Assembly: GCA_002422995.1 (NCBI GenBank)
Contig: DIUK01000091.1
Coordinates: forward strand, 1,288-7,324
Direction: 5' to 3'
From: Rhodocyclaceae bacterium UBA6160
GTDB lineage: Bacteria > Pseudomonadota > Gammaproteobacteria > Burkholderiales > Rhodocyclaceae
Length of the DNA: 6,037 nucleotides
Below the pieces are notes generated by a model. The model made no database searches, had not been told where the DNA came from, and saw nothing but the letters and a program-made list of their open reading frames with translations. Made by a program: the position numbers and the translations under genes. Shown here piece after piece: positions 1-4,163 of this stretch. How positions within the stretch are numbered: the stretch's first letter is position 1; the number at the start of each line of letters is the position of its first letter.

Positions 1-1
1 C

Positions 2-133
2 CCGACGGGCTTATCCGCCTCAGATATTCTCTCCCGGGCAGAAACCTGGATAGAAGCCGAAATGCGCCGCATCAGCCCGCAGCTTTATCGTGACACCAAG
101 CCTCATGAGGTCAGCGCGCAAACCCCAACTTGA
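2..133 (+). CDS. C-terminal end of a probable PlsC-type 1-acyl-sn-glycerol-3-phosphate acyltransferase (5' part outside window)
   Basis: An open frame runs in from the left edge (first complete codon at base 2) and stops at TGA 131-133, giving 43 visible residues. The core reads RAETWIEAEMRRISP followed by QLY. This resembles the tail of bacterial PlsC/lysophospholipid acyltransferases, which often end in an amphipathic W-I-E-x-E-M-x-R-x-x-P stretch; the catalytic H-x4-D and E-G-T-R motifs would lie upstream, outside the window. The family transfers a fatty acyl group to lysophosphatidic acid at the inner membrane. It overlaps the start of the next gene, which implies co-translation. The frame was found by reading rather than by size, so the reading frame is moderately secure but the family call rests on a short, poorly conserved tail plus remembered gene order. 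Confidence 0.55.
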   Translation, partial: PTGLSASDILSRAETWIEAEMRRISPQLYRDTKPHEVSAQTPT

Positions 134-725
134 TCTGCGGCTCGCTGCCGCCAAGCCCGATGCCGCGCTGCGCTGGCATGAAGGTGCATCTGTGTTATGG
201 CTCGGCCAATCGCTGCAACTGGCTTTTTGCAGCACGCAAACCCAAACCTGCCGAGAAGCGAATATCTTGCGTTTACTGCTACCCCAAGACGCCAGCCCCC
301 GGCAGATTCAGGACTGTGCCGAGGCCTGGCTGCGCAGTGAAGCGATGCGCTATCTGACGCAATGCCTGCACAACCGCATGGAAGAAAAAAAGTCGGCGCT
401 GGTGACACGGCGGCACAGCGAAATAGTGGAGGAAACGGTGGAGAAAATGATGCAGCAAATGGCAGTTTCCACGCCGCTGAAAATGGCAGAACAGCATGAA
501 GGCGCCCTGACCTTGCCACGACTGGCGCTTTCCTTTGCGGCACGAGGTCATTGGGTCGTGCTAGAAAAAAACGTTAGCAAAGAAAAATCCACCGCACCGA
601 CTTTGCGCTGTTATTGGCGGCTGATTGAGCAAGCGCCTGAAATCATCGATGCTGCCTTGACACAAGCGCTCGCGCCTTATGTTCACCCGCAGCCCAATCA
701 CTCCTTGTTCGCCCAGCATGCTTGA
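105..725 (+). CDS. Unknown protein, probably a catalytically dead paralogue of the YgjP-like metallopeptidase encoded next
   Basis: 206 residues from ATG 105; an in-frame GTG at 90 would add five residues, and neither has a Shine-Dalgarno. I do not recognise it as a named family. Reading it against the following protein shows the same landmarks in order: E26-G-A-S then L33-G-Q (partner D-G-I-S, L-L-G-Q); a helix near residues 72-92; P138-R-L-A-L-S before W150 (partner P-S-L-G-L-T before R-W-G-S-C); R168-C-Y-W-R-L-I (partner R-I-H-W-R-L-I); and N198-H-S (partner N-H-S). The partner's zinc site H-E-A-A-H aligns with Q187-A-L-A-P191, so two ligands and the catalytic Glu are missing, and R-W-G-S-C reads H-W-V-V-L. 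A charged, probably helical insert (residues 93-135) is absent from the partner. It overlaps the upstream gene by 29 bases and the downstream gene by 8, suggesting coupled translation. Catalytic loss and a partner or regulatory role are inferences; decay is the alternative, but the frame is intact. Confidence 0.75.
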   Translation: MRSARKPQLDLRLAAAKPDAALRWHEGASVLWLGQSLQLAFCSTQTQTCREANILRLLLPQDASPRQIQDCAEAWLRSEAMRYLTQCLHNRMEEKKSALVTRRHSEIVEETVEKMMQQMAVSTPLKMAEQHEGALTLPRLALSFAARGHWVVLEKNVSKEKSTAPTLRCYWRLIEQAPEIIDAALTQALAPYVHPQPNHSLFAQHA

Positions 726-1458
726 GCAACTCAAACTTTTCTTCTTGCCGCCCCCCGCGCCCGCGCCAAAAACGCGGCAAATTTTGATCGCCGGGCGGAT
801 AGTTGATTACCAGCTAAAAACTGGCACGCGGCGCTTATCCATGCGCATTGATGAGCGCGGCCTGCGTCTGTCTGCGCCGACGCGCTTACGTCTGAATGAG
901 ATTGAGCAGTTTATTCAAGGCCATGGCACATGGGTTGTGAAAAAACTTGATGAACTCGTGCAACGTGACAAGCCGCGCCAAATCACAGTGAAAGATGGCA
1001 TTTCGCTCCCACTCCTCGGTCAAGCCGTGGACGTGCGCGTTTTGCCTGGCGCCAATCGATTTCGCTGGGTGGCGCAAACCCTGGTGCTCGAAGCGAGGCC
1101 AGAGGCAGACTTGACCGCGCTGGCTGTGCGCGCCTTAAAAGCCCGTGCGCTAAACCACTTCGGCGAACGACTGAACCACTACACCGCGCAGATTAATGTG
1201 CCACCACCGTCGCTGGGTTTAACCACCGCGCGCACCCGCTGGGGCAGTTGCAGCCGACAAAGCGGCATACGCATTCACTGGCGGCTCATCCACCTGCCAC
1301 CACACCTGGGCGATTATGTTGTCGCGCATGAAGCCGCGCATCTTTTGGAAATGAATCACAGCGCCAAATTCTGGCGTATCGTGGAAACGCTTTATCCCGA
1401 CTGGCAAACAGCGCGCAGCGAGCTGAAAAACTGCACCACCACCCTGCCCATTTTATGA
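718..1458 (+). CDS. YgjP-like (DUF45, M48-type) zinc metallopeptidase
   Basis: 246 residues from ATG 718. An in-frame ATG at 679 would add 13 residues but overlap the upstream gene by 47 bases; 718 gives an 8-base ATG..TGA overlap typical of coupled genes. Seen directly: zinc-site motif H204-E-A-A-H208 in the context V-V-A-H-E-A-A-H, a third probable ligand in N213-H214-S, the family hallmark R174-W-G-S-C178, and W188-R-L-I before the zinc helix. The N-terminal half (about 20-90) is the beta-rich segment with R-L-S-M-R-I and W-V-V-K-K-L found in long members of this family. The E. coli relative YgjP is shorter (about 167 residues). Family members are soluble, metal-dependent and of poorly defined substrate; I recall a report of nucleotide hydrolysis for E. 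coli YgjP, so proteolysis should not be assumed. No signal peptide is visible. gloA follows after 10 bases. Confidence 0.9.
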   Translation: MLEQLKLFFLPPPAPAPKTRQILIAGRIVDYQLKTGTRRLSMRIDERGLRLSAPTRLRLNEIEQFIQGHGTWVVKKLDELVQRDKPRQITVKDGISLPLLGQAVDVRVLPGANRFRWVAQTLVLEARPEADLTALAVRALKARALNHFGERLNHYTAQINVPPPSLGLTTARTRWGSCSRQSGIRIHWRLIHLPPHLGDYVVAHEAAHLLEMNHSAKFWRIVETLYPDWQTARSELKNCTTTLPIL

Positions 1459-1468
1459 AAGAAACATT

Positions 1469-1870
1469 ATGCAAAATAACTCAATGAGACTGTTACACAC
1501 CATGCTGCGGGTGGGCGACATGGAGCGCTCCATCCATTTTTATACCGAAGTCATGGGCATGCGCCTCCTGCGCCGTCACGAATTCCCCGCAGGAAAATTC
1601 ACTCTCGCTTTTGTTGGCTATACCGATGAAGCCACAGGCACAGTGATCGAACTCACCCACAACTGGGGCGTTGATCAGTATGAGCTGGGTACAGCCTTTG
1701 GCCACATCGCAGTCGCCGTAGAAGATGCCGCCGCGACGTGTGATCTGATTCGCCAGCGCGGCGGAAAAGTAGTGCGCGAAGCCGGTCCCATGAAAGGCGG
1801 AACCACTGTCATCGCCTTCGTGGAAGACCCGGATGGCTACAAGATTGAGTTGATTGAAAAGAAAGCGTGA
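1469..1870 (+). CDS. gloA: Lactoylglutathione lyase (glyoxalase I)
   Basis: 133 residues. It isomerises the hemithioacetal of methylglyoxal and glutathione to S-lactoylglutathione in the cytoplasm, the first step of methylglyoxal detoxification. From the internal ATG at 1484 the protein begins MRLLHTMLRVGD, as E. coli GloA does; in that numbering the metal ligands fall at H5, E56, H74 and E122, the positions known for the Ni-dependent E. coli enzyme (H10, E61, H79, E127 in the longer form). The conserved G-G-T-T-V-I-A-F-V-E-D-P-D-G-Y-K tail is intact. ATG 1469 is preceded by a purine tract (GAAAGAAA, 1457-1464), while 1484 has no ribosome site, so translation may start at 1469 with a five-residue extension; homology alone favours 1484. 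It is the last gene of the plus-strand operon. The short loop typical of Ni-type glyoxalases suggests Ni/Co rather than Zn preference (inference). Confidence 0.97.
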   Translation: MQNNSMRLLHTMLRVGDMERSIHFYTEVMGMRLLRRHEFPAGKFTLAFVGYTDEATGTVIELTHNWGVDQYELGTAFGHIAVAVEDAAATCDLIRQRGGKVVREAGPMKGGTTVIAFVEDPDGYKIELIEKKA

Positions 1871-1978
1871 AAGCTGCTACCCATTATGCATCGACCATCG
1901 ACGCGCTGCTTCAGTAAATACCCTCACGCCTGATATCACCGTTTTGTCTTACTGATGCGCGCCGAACGAAGTAGCCTT
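1871..1978 (+). other. Nested imperfect inverted repeat directly after the gloA stop (possible structured 3' UTR or small RNA)
   Basis: Two complementary arm pairs are nested. Outer: 1871-1880 (AAGCTGCTAC) pairs with 1971-1978 (GTAGCCTT), eight pairs with a two-base bulge. Inner: 1903-1917 (GCGCTGCTTCAGTAA) pairs with 1949-1962 (TTACTGATGCGCGC), thirteen pairs with one bulged T and one T/T mismatch, closing a 31-base loop that contains the palindrome TGATATCA (1931-1938). Between the left arms lies a direct repeat of CATCGAC (1889-1895, 1896-1902). No T-run follows either arm, so it is not a classic Rho-independent terminator. The pairing is seen by eye; no folding energy was calculated, and the function is unknown. 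Confidence 0.45.
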
Positions 1979-1981
1979 GCG

Positions 1982-2027
1982 ATACAAACAGTTGTATGGC
2001 TATTTGTATGACTATTTGTATAACTTT
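1982..2027. repeat. AT-rich cluster of TTGTAT half-sites: three 12-bp tandem repeats plus one inverted copy
   Basis: TTGTAT begins at 1992, 2004 and 2016, exactly 12 bases apart, within units TTGTATGGCTAT, TTGTATGACTAT and TTGTATAACTTT. An inverted copy, ATACAA, sits at 1982-1987 and forms a perfect 6-bp palindrome with the first direct copy around a 4-base centre (ACAG). The patch is much richer in A/T than its surroundings and lies between the 3' ends of the two convergent clusters, 42 bases past the end of the transporter gene. It could be a protein-binding array or a small tandem duplication. No gene starts beside it, so an operator role is unsupported. Confidence 0.55.
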
Positions 2028-2068
2028 AAGACTCTTTTAGCTTTTGATGAAGCCTTGATGATGCCATC

Positions 2069-3310
2069 TTACCGCTTCTCTGCCCTCACCCACTTCTGCA
2101 CTACCAGACTGCCGATCATGTCACCTTCCACATTCACTGCGGTACGGAAAGTATCGAGCAAACGGTCTATAGGCAGCAAAATGGCGATAGCTTCTGCAGG
2201 CAAACCGACAGATTGCAGCACCATCACCATGGTGACCATGCCCGCCGAAGGAATGCCCGGTGCGCCAATAGCGGCGATCATGGCGGTGATAAAGACGATG
2301 AGCTGTTGCGCAAGGCTCAAATCCATGCCAACGAGATTGGCAATAAATAGCGCAGCGGCGGCTTCATAAAGGGCAGTGCCATCCATGTTCATGGTGGCGC
2401 CCAGCGGAATCACAAAGCCTGCAATATCAGGTTTCACATGCAGGTGCTGCTCGGTGCAGCGCAAGGTGACGGGCAAGGTGGCGGAGCTCGAACTGGTGGC
2501 AAAGGCGGTGATCAAAGCCTCACGCGCACCGCGCCAGAAGTGCCAGGGCGTCATGCCGGTAACGACATACAAAATCAGCGGCAATAACACCACGCCATGC
2601 AGCAACAGCGAGCCGATCACCACGGCAATAAACGTGGCGAGCGTGCTGAGCATGGCGGCGTCTTGCGTGGCCATGAGCTTGGCGAGCAAGGCCATGATAC
2701 CCAAGGGCGCCAGGCGCATAATCCAGCCAACCAGCATGAGCATGATGCCCAAAACTTCTTCCAGCAGCCCATGCACGCGGGCAAAGCGCTTGCCACCCTT
2801 GACGAGGGCAACGCCCAGAATCAGCGCGAACACGACAACGGCAAAGACATCACCTTGCGCCATGGCTTTTACCGGATTCATGAACACGGCGTGCAAAAAC
2901 TTGGCAAAAAAATCGGCGGCTGAACTGGTTTGCGCAGGTGCATCCGTCATGACATGGGCAAACATCTCCAGATGCAGGCCGTGCCCTGGGCGAAAAATTT
3001 GACTCGCAGTGAGACCCACGACTATAGCCAGCGCCATGGAGAACACAAAAAACCCGACGGTGCGCGTCCACACTTGATGCATTTGCTGGTGCTGCCGCAA
3101 GTTGGCAACGCCCACAGCGATGGACGTGAACACCAGCGGAATGACAATCATCTTGAGCATGTCCACAAACAGCGTGCCGATCAGCCCGGCGATGTAAGTG
3201 CCTTGCTGTGTCACGGGGGAATCTGGCCCTAATGCGGCAAAGGCCAGGCCCAGCGCTACGCCTGCGGCTGCGCCTAAAAATATCCAGCTGTTCAGTGAGA
3301 GACGTTTCAT
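2069..3310 (-). CDS. Dicarboxylate/acidic amino acid:cation symporter (DAACS, DctA/GltP type)
   Basis: 413 residues, normal length for the family. It is an inner-membrane secondary transporter importing C4-dicarboxylates or Asp/Glu with Na+ or H+. Seen: hydrophobic segments near residues 8-28, 38-63, 84-105, 153-172, 185-212 and 220-250; the serine-rich re-entrant loop S273-S-S-S-A-T-L-P; N308-M-D-G-T in the unwound helix; the second hairpin G-A-P-G-I-P-S-A-G; and the last helix with D382, D386, R389, N393 and D397, equivalent to D390, D394, R397, N401 and D405 of archaeal GltPh. Retention of the R397 equivalent predicts an acidic substrate rather than a neutral amino acid; aspartate, glutamate or succinate cannot be told apart here. 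The ATG abuts the stop of the upstream GIY-YIG gene (TGAATG), with AGGAG six bases before the start, so translation is probably coupled. It is the last gene of the minus-strand cluster. Confidence 0.95.
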   Translation of the reverse strand: MKRLSLNSWIFLGAAAGVALGLAFAALGPDSPVTQQGTYIAGLIGTLFVDMLKMIVIPLVFTSIAVGVANLRQHQQMHQVWTRTVGFFVFSMALAIVVGLTASQIFRPGHGLHLEMFAHVMTDAPAQTSSAADFFAKFLHAVFMNPVKAMAQGDVFAVVVFALILGVALVKGGKRFARVHGLLEEVLGIMLMLVGWIMRLAPLGIMALLAKLMATQDAAMLSTLATFIAVVIGSLLLHGVVLLPLILYVVTGMTPWHFWRGAREALITAFATSSSSATLPVTLRCTEQHLHVKPDIAGFVIPLGATMNMDGTALYEAAAALFIANLVGMDLSLAQQLIVFITAMIAAIGAPGIPSAGMVTMVMVLQSVGLPAEAIAILLPIDRLLDTFRTAVNVEGDMIGSLVVQKWVRAEKR

Positions 3311-3628
3311 TCAGGGCTCCTGCACGGTAGTGGTCTTGCATGTGGCGGGGCGATTCTCGCGCGCAATGAGAATATCAGCATAAGCCCGCTTCGCCGCCGG
3401 GGTGAGCTGCTTGATGCGATATTCTTCTTGCGAGGCGGCGGATCGGTCGGGATAGGCAGCGCTTGCCAAAAGCCGCAATGGCGGATGCGAGCGGGTATAG
3501 CGAGCACCTTTACCGGCGCAGTGTGCGTCAAACCTGGCTTCTACATCCACCGCAATGCCGGTGTAAATGCTGCCGTCGGTGCATTCGATTAAATAGACAA
3601 ACCAGGTTTTTGAAAGAGACAAAGCCAC
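3311..3628 (-). CDS. Small GIY-YIG domain protein (UPF0213-like endonuclease fold)
   Basis: 105 residues from GTG 3628. Other in-frame starts are TTG 3655 (114 residues) and TTG 3622; none has a good ribosome site and there is no early ATG, so the start is uncertain. The domain begins at W-F-V-Y-L-I-E-C and shows the GIY-YIG pattern as V-Y-L (Y12) and I-Y-T-G (Y22, G24), followed by R32 and H36 in A-R-F-D-A-H, then K-G-A-R-Y-T-R, and E69 in E-Y-R-I-K-Q-L, the expected metal-binding glutamate. These residues are those of the single-domain UPF0213/YhbQ-like family, which has the fold of UvrC and homing endonuclease nuclease domains; cellular roles are mostly undefined. The C-terminal tail after about residue 80 is basic and unrelated to the core. 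It lies downstream of the acidic hypothetical gene and directly abuts the symporter start. Confidence 0.88.
   Translation of the reverse strand: MALSLSKTWFVYLIECTDGSIYTGIAVDVEARFDAHCAGKGARYTRSHPPLRLLASAAYPDRSAASQEEYRIKQLTPAAKRAYADILIARENRPATCKTTTVQEP
3317..3321 (-). promoter_or_regulatory. Ribosome binding site of the symporter gene, inside the preceding gene
   Basis: The minus strand reads AGGAG here, six bases before the ATG at 3310, and lies within the last codons of the GIY-YIG gene. It fixes the symporter start and suggests ribosomes re-initiate after finishing the upstream gene. Confidence 0.75.
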
Positions 3629-3680
3629 GGCGGATATTTTGATTTGAAAAGCCAATGGATGCGTTTAGGTAATCAACAAA

Positions 3681-4124
3681 TCAAGTCAGCAGCGGATGCA
3701 GCCAAACGTAAAGCGACTGCTCTTGCGACAAGGCCACTTGCGCTAAATCGGCCAGTTCCATAATCAGTGCTTCAATCTCTTCTCCCGGCCAGCCTTCCAT
3801 TTCAAAGTCTGCCGTAGCCGCAAGTTCTGTGGCAACTTCGATAAGCGCATCTTCGTCCAGAGCGGCGAGCTTTTCCGTCACTCGATCGGCGAGCTTTAAC
3901 ACGATGGCATCGGTACTGCCGATGTACAAAGGTTCATACAAACCTGCGGCCAGCTCAAATTCGTCACTTGTCAGCAAGGTGTGCAGCATCACGATTTTGG
4001 CAATATCGAGGCCGCGCCGCTCCAGGCCACTCCATTCGTCTGTGGGCTTGAGCGATTCCCCCACAGCCACAATATCGTCTTCGTCTGCTGCCACAATATG
4101 GGTTAACACGCCTGTCTGGCTCAT
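3681..4124 (-). CDS. Hypothetical strongly acidic protein, 147 residues
   Basis: I do not recognise a characterised family. The gene is well supported: ATG 4124 has a perfect AAGGAG six bases upstream, the frame is intact, and it sits 38 bases after the uup stop on the same strand. The product has about 30 Asp/Glu against 7 Lys/Arg and no cysteine, and is predicted soluble without a signal peptide. Landmarks: T-H-I-V-A-A-D-E-D-D near residue 8, W-S-G-L-E-R-R-G-L-D near 32, a helical run with L-H-T-L-L-T near 48-52, then alternating acidic helices with G-W-P-G-E-E-I-E near 113 and a terminal L-Y-V-W-L-H-P. The opening has a faint likeness to DUF1877 (YfbM-type) proteins, too weak to call. High acidity next to a nuclease-fold gene could suggest a DNA-mimic or inhibitor, but this is speculation; many small soluble proteins are acidic. 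Confidence 0.85.
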   Translation of the reverse strand: MSQTGVLTHIVAADEDDIVAVGESLKPTDEWSGLERRGLDIAKIVMLHTLLTSDEFELAAGLYEPLYIGSTDAIVLKLADRVTEKLAALDEDALIEVATELAATADFEMEGWPGEEIEALIMELADLAQVALSQEQSLYVWLHPLLT

Positions 4125-4130
4125 TTGCTT

Positions 4131-4136
4131 CTCCTT
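4131..4136 (-). promoter_or_regulatory. Strong Shine-Dalgarno of the acidic hypothetical gene
   Basis: The minus strand reads AAGGAG six bases before ATG 4124. It is the best ribosome site visible in the window, supports the start, and suggests that this unknown gene is translated well. Confidence 0.8.
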
Positions 4137-4163
4137 GATCGGGTTGATACGTATTCGGGTGGT

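Noticed and set aside
103..543. Minus-strand open frame (146 residues) opposite the putative pseudo-protease gene
   Set aside because: It is antisense to the frame that carries the recognisable homology to the neighbouring metallopeptidase, has no ribosome site, and is rich in Cys/His/Arg typical of a shadow frame.
2028..2068. Possible terminator for the minus-strand cluster just past the symporter stop
   Set aside because: Only a four-base GCTT/AAGC pairing is present with no adequate T-run on the minus strand; too weak to annotate.
1977..2068. Possible small gene or promoter in the AT-rich patch
   Set aside because: The open frame starting here runs antisense into the symporter gene, and no -35/-10 pair with 16-18 base spacing was found on either strand.
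2376..3002. Long plus-strand open frame (208 residues) opposite the symporter gene
   Set aside because: It lies wholly antisense to a clear DAACS transporter with all family motifs; its translation is low-complexity Ser/Thr/Ala/Met-rich, as expected from the complement of a hydrophobic coding sequence.
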